Part shown: positions 25,132 through 33,882 of the stretch, one piece after another
Layout of the letters: the number at the start of each line of letters is the position of its first letter
How positions within the stretch are numbered: the stretch's first letter is position 1
Assembly: GCF_001865575.2 (NCBI RefSeq)
Contig: NZ_CP017562.2
Span: 806,001-870,000 of the forward strand
DNA from: Paraburkholderia sprentiae WSM5005
GTDB lineage: Bacteria; Pseudomonadota; Gammaproteobacteria; Burkholderiales; Burkholderiaceae
Length of the DNA stretch: 64,000 bases
Direction of reading: 5' to 3'
The notes under the pieces: generated by a model
What the model was told of the DNA's origin: nothing
Database searches by the model: none
What the model saw: the letters and a program-made list of their open reading frames with translations, nothing else
Translations under genes and position numbers: made by a program

Positions 25132-27402
25132 CTACGACGGCGACGATCTTGGGCCCTGTGACTGCAACAACTCGAGCAGCGAACTCGGGGTGAAGGGAAC
25201 AGACCTGGGGCGAACCCCGATGGCGTCGTAAATGGCGCTAGCTATTGCCGAAGGGATCACTGCACATGTCGGCTCACCGGCCCCCACAGGTGGCTGTTCC
25301 GGACGATCCAGCAACACCACGTCGATCTCGGAGGGCAGTTCCGGAAATTTCAGCAAGCGATAGGTAAGCCAATCAACGCTTGTCACCGCCGAACGTGAGA
25401 AGCTAACGTGCTCGAACAGCGTCCTGCTGATCGTCTGCACGACCTCTCCTTCAACCTGGTTGCGAACACCGTCAGGATTGACGATCAAACCGCAGTCGTG
25501 AGCGATCGTCACTTTCCCGATCTTCAACACGCCTGTCCTCTGGTTCAACTCGATCTCGATGACAGACGCGACGTATGCACGATTGGGCTCGTAACGCACG
25601 CACGCCATACCTCGCCCACGTGCGATATCCGAGGTGGACCGTGCCGGAAAAAGAGGGCGACGCTGCCAACCTGAACGTGATTCGACCGCGCGCAGAACAG
25701 CCTGCGCGCGCGAATCGTCGAAGTGACGGAGCCGAAACTTGAGCGGATCTTCGTTGGCGGCAACTGCCAGTTCATCCATGAACGATTCGTTGGCGTATGT
25801 GTGCTGCAGTCTACCTGGACCTCGCAACCACGCGGGCCGCAAGAACGTCGTCGAAGTTCGATTGACCACCACGCTCATGTTGGGTACGTCATATGGCGCG
25901 ATCACGTTGAACTCCATGCCGCCGGCGTTGTTCGGCTCATCGACCATGGTTGAGGAGCGCACAAGCTCGGCGGCGAGCAACGGCACGTCTGCGTTGCCCG
26001 ACACACGATAGGGAACCCACGTCGTGTACTTCCACGCCTGAATACGACCGTGACTATCAACCACGCCTGCAACATCACATACCACCGGGGCGCCCTTCGG
26101 ATCCCAGCCGTGCTCGTCTTGCCGCATCCACTGTACACGGACTGGTTGCCCGACAGCTTTGGACAGTATGGCTGCTTCGGCCGTCGCATCTTCATGACCA
26201 TTGCGGCCATAACAACCAGCACCTTCGACGTATATCAACCGTATGTCGCTCGTGCCCATCTTCATCATCGCGGCGATCTGATCTCGAGTCATATGTGGCG
26301 CCTGCGTGGACGACCAGACTGTCAATTTTCCGTCCCGATAATCTCCAATTGCACAAGACGGTCCGATTGATCCGTGCGTTTGCATCGGCCAGCAATAGGT
26401 CGCGTGGACCACCTTACCAGCTTTCTTGATTTCAGCATCAGGCTCCCCACGTTCGAGCAACTTCCCCTGCTCGTGGATGGGAAGCGCTCTGACCGCGTCG
26501 AAAAGCTTCGTTTCTTCAGGCAGGCCGGACCACGAAGACCACGTTGCACGTATTGCGCGCGCGCTGCAGATTGCCGACCACTCATCCGTCGCGATCGCAG
26601 CCAGCAGATTTCCAACGCGCACCGTACGGAGAAAGCCTGGCACCTTTTGGGCGTGTTGATCATCGACCGCCGACAGTTGGGCGCCATACGCGTCCGGATG
26701 CAGGATGCGGGCATGAACCATCCCGTCGATACGTACATCATGCATGTAGGTGAACTCTGCGAACACCTTCGATCGAACGTCATCGCGTTTGACCGGCTGA
26801 CCAACTACCCTGTAGTTCCTGGGTGATTTGAGTGGCGCCTTCGGATCGAGACCGAGTGTTTCGGGTTGCGTGGCGAGTAGCTGATGGTATGCGATCCCCT
26901 CCAAGTGATCGGTTCCCCGGAAGGCGAGGCCGTTCTCCATCCGAACCTCTACCTCTGGAATCCGGAACGCTCGTGCCGCCGCTCGACGGATCGCAGCGCC
27001 CGCCGTCGCCGCTGCCTGTCGCAGCTGAATCCCGGCGCCTTGAACAGACATCGAACCATTCGTCGGCCCCTGATCGACAGTCATTGCAGTGTCGCCCTGA
27101 ACGACTCGGACCCGCTCGAGCGGAAACTCCAGTTCTTCGACCACCATCTGCGCCAGTGCGGTGGTGTTGCCTGTACCCAGATTCACCTTTCCGGTATATA
27201 GCGTGAGCGTCCCGTCAGCGCCGAGGACGAGAAATGCGTCGACGCGAGCAGGATCGACTGACTTCGTGAGTGCAGCCGGAACGGCGTCCTCGCCCGCAAT
27301 CTCAGCGAACGAAAGCCGGGACAGGGAGAAGCCAACGACAAGAGCGGCGCCTTGAAGGAAGAAGTGCCGTCGGGAGATGGAGGTTGGGTCGGAGATACGC
27401 AT
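25132..27402 (-). CDS. Molybdenum hydroxylase large subunit (xanthine dehydrogenase/IorB/NicB-like)
   Basis: A 756-residue molybdopterin-binding subunit of the xanthine dehydrogenase family. The N-terminus has a twin-arginine motif, SRRHFFLQGAA, indicating folded export. Typical motifs are GTGNTTALAQMVVEELEFPL, VEGAGCYGRNGHEDATAEAA and the C-terminal GAGEP, whose Glu is the catalytic base next to Mo. With the two downstream genes it would hydroxylate a carbon next to ring nitrogen, or an aldehyde, passing electrons to the cytochrome c. Isoquinoline 1-oxidoreductase and nicotinate dehydrogenase share this form. The substrate is not determinable here. The gene directly abuts the 2Fe-2S gene. 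Confidence 0.9.
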   Translation of the reverse strand: MRISDPTSISRRHFFLQGAALVVGFSLSRLSFAEIAGEDAVPAALTKSVDPARVDAFLVLGADGTLTLYTGKVNLGTGNTTALAQMVVEELEFPLERVRVVQGDTAMTVDQGPTNGSMSVQGAGIQLRQAAATAGAAIRRAAARAFRIPEVEVRMENGLAFRGTDHLEGIAYHQLLATQPETLGLDPKAPLKSPRNYRVVGQPVKRDDVRSKVFAEFTYMHDVRIDGMVHARILHPDAYGAQLSAVDDQHAQKVPGFLRTVRVGNLLAAIATDEWSAICSARAIRATWSSWSGLPEETKLFDAVRALPIHEQGKLLERGEPDAEIKKAGKVVHATYCWPMQTHGSIGPSCAIGDYRDGKLTVWSSTQAPHMTRDQIAAMMKMGTSDIRLIYVEGAGCYGRNGHEDATAEAAILSKAVGQPVRVQWMRQDEHGWDPKGAPVVCDVAGVVDSHGRIQAWKYTTWVPYRVSGNADVPLLAAELVRSSTMVDEPNNAGGMEFNVIAPYDVPNMSVVVNRTSTTFLRPAWLRGPGRLQHTYANESFMDELAVAANEDPLKFRLRHFDDSRAQAVLRAVESRSGWQRRPLFPARSTSDIARGRGMACVRYEPNRAYVASVIEIELNQRTGVLKIGKVTIAHDCGLIVNPDGVRNQVEGEVVQTISRTLFEHVSFSRSAVTSVDWLTYRLLKFPELPSEIDVVLLDRPEQPPVGAGEPTCAVIPSAIASAIYDAIGVRPRSVPFTPSSLLELLQSQGPRSSPS

Positions 27403-27873
27403 TCATGCACCACTAGCTTTAAGGATGGCCCGGACGATCCGCATGTGCGTTCCGCAGCGGCAGAGATTGGAGGCAAGCGCCTCCTTGACCTGCTCTTCGG
27501 TGGGCTTCGGATTGGTATTCAACAGTGAGCGCGCTGCGATCAGCATTCCGTTTATGCAGTATCCGCACTGAACCGCTTGCTCCTCGATGAACGCGGTCTG
27601 CAGGGGATCTGGCGATGCTGGATTTCCCATCCCTTCAAGGGTCGTAATCTTCCGGTTCACCGCAGACGAGACTGGCATAACGCATGAGCGGCGGGCGGTG
27701 CCGTCAACCAGAACGCCGCAGGCGCCGCACTGACCAAGTCCGCAGCCGAACCGGGGACCTTTCAAGGACAGCTGGTCGCGAAGAACATAGAGCAGCGGTG
27801 TCTCGGGCGTAGCCTTCACCTGGACGGTGCGTCCGTTCACGTGCAAAGTTATTTCGATTGTCGTGGCGGTCAT
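27403..27873 (-). CDS. [2Fe-2S] subunit of molybdenum hydroxylase
   Basis: A 156-residue small subunit with two 2Fe-2S clusters. The plant-ferredoxin-type site is GCGLGQCGACGVLVDG with a further Cys in RRSCVMPVSS. The C-terminal helical site is QCGYCINGM and NLCRCGTHMRI. It transfers electrons from the Mo centre to the cytochrome c partner. Its start overlaps the stop of the cytochrome gene by four bases and its stop abuts the Mo-subunit start, so the three genes form one minus-strand operon in the order cytochrome, Fe-S, Mo. Confidence 0.93.
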   Translation of the reverse strand: MTATTIEITLHVNGRTVQVKATPETPLLYVLRDQLSLKGPRFGCGLGQCGACGVLVDGTARRSCVMPVSSAVNRKITTLEGMGNPASPDPLQTAFIEEQAVQCGYCINGMLIAARSLLNTNPKPTEEQVKEALASNLCRCGTHMRIVRAILKASGA

Positions 27874-29129
27874 TTGTCGTTTCCAGTTTGCCTGCGCACC
27901 TTTTCGATATCGCTCGGGCTCACCGCTGGTGCGTGATTACCCCAGCTGTCGCGCATGAAGGTGAGCACATCGGCGAGGTCGGTATCGCTGAGCGCACTAC
28001 GTTGAGCTGGCATGGGATAGGGAGCAGGTTGGCCGTCGATTACCAGTGGCTCAGCACCATTGAGGGTCACGTTAATGAGTGACAGCGGATCCTTTTCCTG
28101 CACGTTCGGATTGCCCGCGAGCCGGGCCAGATACGGCGCCGTACCACTGCCATTCGCAAGGTGGCACGCGACGCAAAAATTCCGATAGATTTGCGCGCCA
28201 TGTGCCTTGGCGGCGGGGCTTGCATCGGTTTGAGTTGCGTCGCGCCTAGCGGTGGCCGCGCCCGGCAGCGATTTCAGATAGATAGCGATCGACTCGAGAT
28301 CGCTATCACTCAGCCACTGAGTGCTATGGTTGACGACGGCAGTCATGGGGCCGAATGCGGTCGCGTGCGCGTTTGCACCGGTCTTCAGGAAAGTCTCGAT
28401 ATCCTCGGCAGTCCATTCCCCGATGCCAGTCGTCCGGTCTGCCGTCAGATTTGACGCGAACCAGCCGTCAAGCGAAGCGCCGGACAGGAACGCATGGCTG
28501 CTTCCGTCAAGTGCCTGCTCCTCGAAGGCCACACCTCGTGCAGTGTGGCACGCGCCGCAGTGGCCCAGCCCCTGCACCAGATAGGCCCCTCGATTCCATT
28601 CGACACTTTTGTCCGGACGTGGCTCAAAGCGATGATCGTCCAGAAACAGAGCGTTCCAGACCCTCATGGGCCACCGCATCGACAGCGGCCAGCGAATGTC
28701 AGGAGTAATGTTGGCCTGATGTGCCGGCTTCACGCCACGCATGAAGTACGCATAAAGCGCGTCGACGTCCGCATCGGTGATCTTGCTGTAGGACGTGTAG
28801 GGCATCGCCGGGTAGAGGTTGCGCCCATCCTTTGCAACGCCTTCGCGAAGAGCGCGAGCAAACTCAGCTTCGGTATACTGCCCGATACCAGTCTTTGAAT
28901 CAGGCGTTATGTTGGTCGAATAGATGCCGCCGATAGGCATATTCATTCTCAGACCGCCCGAGAACGGCATGCCGCCCTTGACTGTATGGCATGCGGCACA
29001 GTCGGCTGCCTGAGCGAGATAGCGCCCACGGACGAGAAGAGTCTGATCCGGCTCGGCTTGGGCGGCCTTTGCTGCGCCTATGGCGCTCAATAGCGCCAGT
29101 ATTGCGAGGATTCCTTTTCTCACCTGCAT
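27870..29129 (-). CDS. Tri-heme cytochrome c, electron acceptor of Mo hydroxylase
   Basis: A 419-residue exported cytochrome with a signal peptide (ILAILALLSAIGAAKAAQA) and three c-type heme sites: CAACHTVKGG, CGACHTARG and CVACHLANG. This three-domain form is the electron-accepting partner of membrane-associated alcohol, aldehyde and nicotinate dehydrogenases. Gene order implies that it takes electrons from the Mo/Fe-S subunits and feeds the respiratory chain. It is the first gene of the operon; no FAD subunit is present, as in other two-subunit hydroxylases that use cytochrome c. Confidence 0.92.
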   Translation of the reverse strand: MQVRKGILAILALLSAIGAAKAAQAEPDQTLLVRGRYLAQAADCAACHTVKGGMPFSGGLRMNMPIGGIYSTNITPDSKTGIGQYTEAEFARALREGVAKDGRNLYPAMPYTSYSKITDADVDALYAYFMRGVKPAHQANITPDIRWPLSMRWPMRVWNALFLDDHRFEPRPDKSVEWNRGAYLVQGLGHCGACHTARGVAFEEQALDGSSHAFLSGASLDGWFASNLTADRTTGIGEWTAEDIETFLKTGANAHATAFGPMTAVVNHSTQWLSDSDLESIAIYLKSLPGAATARRDATQTDASPAAKAHGAQIYRNFCVACHLANGSGTAPYLARLAGNPNVQEKDPLSLINVTLNGAEPLVIDGQPAPYPMPAQRSALSDTDLADVLTFMRDSWGNHAPAVSPSDIEKVRRQTGNDK

Positions 29130-29400
29130 ATCCTTTTATCGAGACGGGCAAAGCGCTTCGTCCGGCTGCGACGGAACGGTCGCTGATTGGGGTACTTTAC
29201 GTCGCTGCGCTGAGTCCAGTGAGGACCGATAGGCCGATTACGCTTGTGATTGCGAGAAGTGAGCCAATCCCCACTCGGGCTCGGGTGCAAATGGGAAACT
29301 TCATCGCTCGCCGAACACTATATGTAGTAGCTACGCGTGCAAATGCTTGCCTCATATGGCGGGCGAGTTGGTCGACCATTTCTATTTGTACCAGAGCCTC

Positions 29401-29800
29401 TTATCGCGACCGAACCCCAATTCGTGCGTTCTGAGGAAACATCGGCTTGCGTGCCTCCTCGTCCATCTCAGCCTTGAAGGCGTGACGTGCCTTCAGCGAT
29501 TCGGCGCGGTGCGCCGCTGGTCGGAGATTGATTTCGTCGAGCAAACGCTTGACGTTCAGCAGCTTCTCCCACGCTTCGGCGCCGAGTATGAAGGGCACAG
29601 CCCATGCCCATCCCCATACGGCCATGTCCACCAGGGTGTATTCGTCGCCGAGCATGTAGCGATGCTTCGTCAACTGAGCGTCAACGATGTTCCAGTGACG
29701 CCACGCCTCATAGTCGTAACGATTCACCGCGTAGTCCTTAGGCTTGGGCGCAAAGTGTTTGAACGCACCGCTTGGCCCGAGTATGGGCCAATGCCCGTCG
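29401..29800 (-). pseudogene. Glutathione S-transferase, C-terminal fragment
   Basis: The minus strand reads KHFAPKPKDYAVNRYDYEAW and then HRYMLGDEYTLVDMAVWGWA, ending FKAEMDEEARKPMFPQN. LGDEYTLVDMAVWGW is the N-capping-box region of the GST C-terminal helical domain (YghU/Ure2-like). The thioredoxin-like N-terminal domain with the glutathione site is missing, because homology stops near 29800. It cannot be a functional transferase. Confidence 0.72.
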
Positions 29801-29812
29801 CAACGAACGCTG

Positions 29813-30185
29813 CTAGCTTGCCTTGCTGAGGGCGCTTGAGTCAACGTGCGTGAACGACTTGCCGTAGACATGTAGTTGCGTTTTTTGCGCGTATCTCAAT
29901 GTATCGGCCGTCAGGTCGAACGTGATCGAGAAAACGCTCGTCGCGTCGTTTTTCGCCATGTACTGAGATTCAACTTGCGTTCGTCGCGTCCGCTGCTGGT
30001 TCAAAGGTTAACTGCTCGTAATAAGGTTCCATCGCGGGATTGCCTGTGCCTACTTTGGAACCTACTTGACCGGGCGCCACATCCACGCCGCCGGTCGCAA
30101 TGGTTCTCCAGCTGCCGACCAGCTTGGCTAAGGGACCGAAATCCATTCCTTTAATGACGGTTCCTTGTGCATACGCTGTGGACAT
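29813..30185 (-). pseudogene. Heme-binding beta-barrel (nitrobindin-like) protein, broken
   Basis: From the ATG at 30185 the minus strand reads FGPLAKLVGSWRTIATGGVD and then NPAMEPYYEQLTFEPAADAT, the N-terminal half of the heme-binding beta-barrel/nitrobindin-like family (LVGTWxGxGxxxxP, YYExxTFEPxGxxxN). The reading then ends. A different frame supplies a C-terminal strand region, SVFSITFDLTADTLRYAQKT and then LHVYGKSFTHVDSSALSKAS, with the stop at 29813. The middle of the barrel is missing and the frames do not join, so this is a deletion-frameshift pseudogene. Confidence 0.6.
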
Positions 30186-30260
30186 AGTCGAGAGGCGATT
30201 GTAAGAGAGACGAAGTATTTATTCATCATCTGCGTTACATTATTCGAGCGGAGTTTTCTT

Positions 30261-30605
30261 ATGGAAATTATTTTACATGGGAACGGAGCTGGAATCGTTT
30301 TATGCCTCGCAATTCTATATTTCATCTCCCTGTGCAGACTGTCTTCCTGCGAAGCGCGGGTCAAGGAATACGAGTGGTTGGAGTGCGATGATCATTGCGC
30401 GTTGGACGTACGGGAGATCGGACCTTTGATCTTTTCTCTTCGCCGCTCGCTCTGTCGTCTGAGACCTCAACCGGTCACCGATCGACCCGCCCAGGTAGAG
30501 AGGGCTGCGGACGGGTCGCCGATATCGGTGCCGGGCGCCAACGGGGGAAGAAACGTCAAACGCGTCGGCCGCCTCGACCGAATCGCGAGCGTGGTGCAAC
30601 ACTGA
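30261..30605 (+). CDS. Possible small membrane protein, unrecognised
   Basis: A 114-residue frame with a plausible ribosome-binding site (GCGGAG, 7 bases before the ATG) and a hydrophobic segment near the N-terminus (GIVLCLAILYFISLCRL). The C-terminal part is Arg- and Pro-rich and could be non-coding. The first 100 bases are AT-richer than the surroundings. No family is recognised. The rest of 30186-30892 shows no convincing gene. Confidence 0.2.
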   Translation: MEIILHGNGAGIVLCLAILYFISLCRLSSCEARVKEYEWLECDDHCALDVREIGPLIFSLRRSLCRLRPQPVTDRPAQVERAADGSPISVPGANGGRNVKRVGRLDRIASVVQH

Positions 30606-30892
30606 CATCAAGGATCTCTCAAATGTAACCCCGATTTTCCTCCGGGTTACATCGAGCGCTCGGGTTTTTAGATGGGCGATCGGCACTTGTCTGAGTCCTA
30701 CCGTTCCCGACGCTAATTCCTTGAATGTGATCATTGGTCGTAATGCAGCCTGACGCGCTGTCCATTTCGATCGCGTCGCAAAATCTGATCTCGCCATCGT
30801 CGTGGTCGATGATTGTGTGGCCTGCTTCGCGGTGCAGCGACTGGCACCGTAAGTGTGACTGGCGCGCGCCCCTCAACCGAATTGAAACCGTT

Positions 30893-31275
30893 CTATAGGC
30901 TTTTCGCGCTATCGCCGCCTGTCACTTCGATTTCCGAGCCGGTGATCATTGCAGCGGCATCCGAAGCGAGAAATACCGCCGCAGGCGAGACGTCTTCCGG
31001 CTGCACCCATCCGACTCCAAGCGGCATCGTTGCGGCGCGGCGGTCCCACGCCTCCTGCGGCGTCAGGAAACCGTTCGGTTTGTGGTAGCCGGTTTCACCG
31101 ACGCTTTCGGTCAGTCGCTTTTCGTACAGCGTCAAAGCGGTGGCGACGAGCCCCGGTACCACGGCGTTGACTGTAATGTTGTAGCGACCGAGTTCGAGGG
31201 CCGCCGACTTCATCAGCCCAAAGATGCCCCACTTGGACGCCGCTGTTTCCGCATAGCCGCCAACGTAGCGTTTGC
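30893..31275 (-). pseudogene. Short-chain dehydrogenase, C-terminal remnant
   Basis: The minus strand reads GYAETAASKWGIFGLMKSAA and then ELGRYNITVNAVVPGLVATA, ending AAMITGSEIEVTGGDSAKSL. These are the catalytic Tyr/Lys region, the NxVxPG motif and the C-terminal ITGxxxxVxGG motif of classical SDR oxidoreductases. The NAD-binding N-terminal half with TGxxxGxG is absent upstream, so the gene is truncated. Confidence 0.75.
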
Positions 31276-31514
31276 GAGACCGGAAGCCGGGAGGCTGAGG
31301 TTTTGCGCTTGCATCACGGAGGCGTTTGCGCCTTGGCAGGCAACGTCACGGACCAGCTCTTGCCGATCCCCGCATGCATCACCAATCAACCCTCATCGTT
31401 CCGAACCCACATGCGTCTGCTAAATCGTCTGGCTATCTCGATGGTTTTGCCGCTCGCCTCCTTCGCAATCGAACAGCAGGATCACGAGATGCGGGCTTCT
31501 GCGCGTGGCCCGCC

Positions 31515-31740
31515 ATGCCGGCAGGCCTCGCAACCGGTTATAGGTCGCGGTCCGTTCTTCCACGAAATATTTTCGCGTCTGATGCAGGAAAAAGCGTTGC
31601 CTGATGATGTCCGTCCTCCAGCGGCACGAAACGCATACTCGGATGCGTCACTGCTTCGTAGATCGCAGCAGCATCCGCCGCGTCGTTCTTGCCGCGCTTG
31701 CCGGACAGGCTCTCTTCAGTTACTCGTTGCGCGAGTTCTA
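31515..31740 (-). pseudogene. IS110-family transposase, N-terminal-domain remnant
   Basis: The minus strand reads GKRGKNDAADAAAIYEAVTH and PSMRFVPLEDGHHQ, then in another frame TRKYFVEERTATYNRLRGLL. K-NDAADAAAI is the conserved end of the RuvC-like DEDD domain of IS110 transposases, and ERTATxNRLRGLL is the following helix. At least one frameshift is present. It differs from the C-terminal remnant at 20262-20501 in the part retained. Confidence 0.65.
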
Positions 31741-31779
31741 TAACCCACCATCGAACTGCATCCCCGAGCCAAGCCGAGC

Positions 31780-32103
31780 CTATCGAGCCGGCGCGGCCCT
31801 GCCGGTCATATTTGGCGCGCGTGGGTCGGGGTTCATATACAGGCTCGTGCCGTTTGCCCGCATGTTGTTAAGCGCCGGCCCCGAGCCGATGCCTCTTGTG
31901 GCGGCGAGCGAGGTTCCCGCGCCCAGAATTGGGCTGGGACCGGCCCCGGTGCCCACACTCGTTCCCGGTGCGGCGCCCGCACCGCTCATGCTGCCCCCGG
32001 TGTCGCCTGGCTGCTGAGCATAGGCAACGCCCGCCGCACCGAGCATCAGCGCCGCCACGAGCGCCGACATCGACACCCCAATACTGCCGGACACGGTCTT
32101 CAT
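31780..32103 (-). CDS. Small exported Gly/Pro-rich protein
   Basis: A 107-residue protein beginning MKTVSGSIGVSMSALVAALM, with a signal peptide ending near GVAYAQQ. The mature part is low-complexity (DTGGSMSGAGAAPG, TSVGTGAGPSP) and ends YMNPDPRAPNMTGRAAPAR. An in-frame ATG twenty codons upstream exists, but the chosen start gives a proper signal peptide. No known domain. Such small secreted proteins are common in Burkholderia-group genomes. It lies next to a DUF4148 gene on the same strand, about 130 bp apart. Confidence 0.55.
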   Translation of the reverse strand: MKTVSGSIGVSMSALVAALMLGAAGVAYAQQPGDTGGSMSGAGAAPGTSVGTGAGPSPILGAGTSLAATRGIGSGPALNNMRANGTSLYMNPDPRAPNMTGRAAPAR

Positions 32104-32235
32104 AGCCCACTCCATCACATTGTTGAATTGCCCGAGCGTGAGCCCGCGCAGCGAAGCGCTCAAGACGCATGACGTTGTGCGCGCTGCTTTGTTAAATCGA
32201 AATGCTTACCCTTGGTACATTGACGCTAACCCGCG

Positions 32236-32592
32236 TCAACCTGCCGGCTGATGCGCCGCTTGCGCGGGCGCTACACCGGCTGACGTTTGGGGAGCGCTGG
32301 GGGAGAGGTGCGCTGCAGTGGGGACACAGTCCGCGCGATACTCGGCTTGCAACTTCTGTTGCGCCTGTTCCAGATCGTCGGGGTAGGCGTTGGCGTCGTC
32401 GGGATTGTAACCGGCCGCTTCCAGCTCGTTCAACTCCCGCATCAATTGCTGGTGTGTCACTTCGCCTTTCAACTGTTCGAATGGGTAGTCTTCGCATTGC
32501 TGTTGTGTCAGTCCCGGCGAGGCCATCGCCGACGCGCTGCCGATCAGAAGAAGGGCGGTGACAAAGGTTTTCGTTGTAAGCCTCATTTTCAT
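32236..32592 (-). CDS. DUF4148-domain exported protein
   Basis: A 118-residue protein with a signal peptide (TTKTFVTALLLIGSASAMAS) and a DUF4148-like core, HQQLMRELNELEAAGYNPDD followed by YPDDLEQAQQKLQ. This matches the usual xxQVRxELxxLExAGYNP...YPxxLQxAExK pattern. The C-terminus is Ala- and Pro-rich. DUF4148 proteins are small periplasmic proteins abundant in Burkholderia; their function is unknown. A second DUF4148 gene is at 56435-56716. Confidence 0.8.
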   Translation of the reverse strand: MKMRLTTKTFVTALLLIGSASAMASPGLTQQQCEDYPFEQLKGEVTHQQLMRELNELEAAGYNPDDANAYPDDLEQAQQKLQAEYRADCVPTAAHLSPSAPQTSAGVAPAQAAHQPAG

Positions 32593-32711
32593 TCAATCCA
32601 CGAGAAGGTTCGAGTCGTTCCGCGAACAATGTAGCGGGATGGCATTAGACTAGCCGAGGCGACCTACCAGAACGGCGTCGGGAAAATGAAACTGCTTTTA
32701 TCCTTTTTTCG

Positions 32712-33205
32712 GGTTCTGTTGCAATAGCGGAGGCTGGTCTGCTGCGGGACCTAACAGAATGATGTGAACGGCAATGAAAGCGCTGAGTCCGGCGGTAGCC
32801 AAAGTGCTGGAGCGGTTGCACTATCCGCTCGAGATAATGTTGGTGTGCGTGCGTTGGTACATGGCCTACCCGCTGAGCTTGCGCAATCCCGAGGTGATGA
32901 TGGCCGAACGCGGGATCGCGGTCGATCATTCGACCGTGCATCGGTGGGCCATCAAGCTTCTGCCGGTGCTTGAAAAGGCGTTCCGCCGCTGCAAACGCCC
33001 GGTCGGCAAGAGCTGGCGGATGGACGAAACCTATGTGAAGGTCCAGGGCACATGGAAGGCAGTATGACTTTCCGTGAGGCAGAGGCTGGCCCGCCGTGAA
33101 CGCCGAGCGTGAGACGCCCATCAAGATCCGCCAGGCCAAGTATCTCAACAATATCGTGGAACAAGACCATCGGGCGATCAAGCGACGTACCGACCCATGT
33201 TGGGG
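32712..33205 (+). pseudogene. IS6-family element remnant with internal deletion
   Basis: A left terminal repeat GGTTCTGTTGCAA at 32712-32724 precedes the transposase start at 32774. The reading is intact through LHYPLEIMLVCVRWYMAYPL and SWRMDETYVKVQGTWK. About 55-60 codons carrying the second catalytic Asp are then missing. It resumes NAERETPIKIRQAKYLNNIV, EQDHRAIKRRT and is cut near 33205 by an IS5-type fragment. Confidence 0.8.
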
Positions 33206-33513
33206 TGCTTTTTCAGCAGATGGCGGAACCGCAGAATCGTGCTTTCGTCGGGCAAACGGACCATACCGCCGTCGAGACCCGCGAACTCGCGATACAACGG
33301 CACTTCATAGAGCGCCTCTTCCATAGCAGGGTCCGACCGACCGAACCATTGTTGCATGAAATGAGTCCGCAGCATTGTCGCAATCGGGAATGGCGGCCGA
33401 CCGGTCTTGCCCGTGGGATAGTGCGGCTCGATCAGCGCAATCAGCTTCAACCACGGTACAACGCGTCGCATCTCATCGAGAAATTGATCGATGTCTTCCA
33501 GGATACCGAACGT
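33206..33513 (-). pseudogene. IS5-family transposase, N-terminal fragment
   Basis: The minus strand reads FLDEMRRVVPWLKLIALIEP and then HYPTGKTGRPPFPIATMLRT, HFMQQWFGRSDPAMEEALYE and PDESTILRFRHLLKK. This is the DUF772-type N-terminal domain of IS5 transposases (RxxxPWxxLxALIEPHYP, LPDExTILRFRHLLE). The DDE catalytic domain is absent because the sequence stops at the junction with the IS6 remnant. The far end near 33513 is not bounded by a visible repeat. Confidence 0.75.
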
Positions 33514-33705
33514 TCCGAACCACGGGCGACTTTTTCAACACAACCGGCCGAGAGTACGCATTCACGGCAACCGCCGGAATGCGGTCGTTGAAAATTCCAG
33601 CGGCCGCTCTATCGACGCGAGACGATGGTCGCCGAGGGTGGATTCACGAGCGGCGTGGAGGAGGCGAACTCCGCATCCAACGCTCCCGTCGATTTTTGAC
33701 CACTG

Positions 33706-33735
33706 TTGACAAGTAAAAATACAGCGACTTAGACT
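33706..33735 (+). promoter_or_regulatory. Predicted sigma70 promoter of amide system 1
   Basis: TTGACA at 33706-33711 is a perfect -35 box. With an 18-base spacer, TAGACT at 33730-33735 matches four of six consensus -10 bases. Transcription would start near 33742 and run through the leader terminator into the binding-protein gene at 33883. Confidence 0.5.
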
Positions 33736-33736
33736 T

Positions 33737-33829
33737 GGGCCATACCTTGAGGCCCGACAAAGACGTCCGCCCGAGGACCCGGCACAGAAGCCCCCTGGCG
33801 AACCAATGGTTCGCCAGGGGTTTTTTTTT
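33737..33829 (+). promoter_or_regulatory. Leader RNA with candidate ANTAR hexaloop and attenuator
   Basis: The leader between promoter and first gene can fold as GGGCC/GGCCC (33737-33741 with 33751-33755), GTCC/GGAC with a six-base loop (33765-33778), and GGC-ACAGAA-GCC (33781-33792). The last loop has A at position 1 and G at position 4, the pattern of ANTAR-binding hexaloops, and its GCC overlaps the 5' arm of the terminator, so the two folds exclude each other. The stem is only three base pairs, so the motif is tentative. The cluster encodes an ANTAR protein at 40795-41445. Confidence 0.4.
33792..33829 (+). terminator. Intrinsic terminator in leader of amide system 1
   Basis: A perfect 13-bp stem (CCCCTGGCGAACC at 33792-33804 with GGTTCGCCAGGGG at 33808-33820) closes a three-base loop and is followed by nine Ts (33821-33829). 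It lies about 50 bases before the first gene, downstream of the predicted promoter, so it should act as an attenuator relieved by antitermination. Confidence 0.88.
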
Positions 33830-33882
33830 CTCCGAATTTCCCCTGTTGTTCTAGCGCTCACTTCTACTTCTGGAGAACCCGC

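Noticed and set aside
29197..29379. A 60-residue minus-strand frame with a hydrophobic C-terminus
   Set aside because: No convincing ribosome-binding site or family; could be chance between the cytochrome gene and the GST fragment.
30626..30651. GTAACCC/GGGTTAC inverted repeat
   Set aside because: The stem is short, no T tract follows and no gene ends nearby, so it is not called a terminator.
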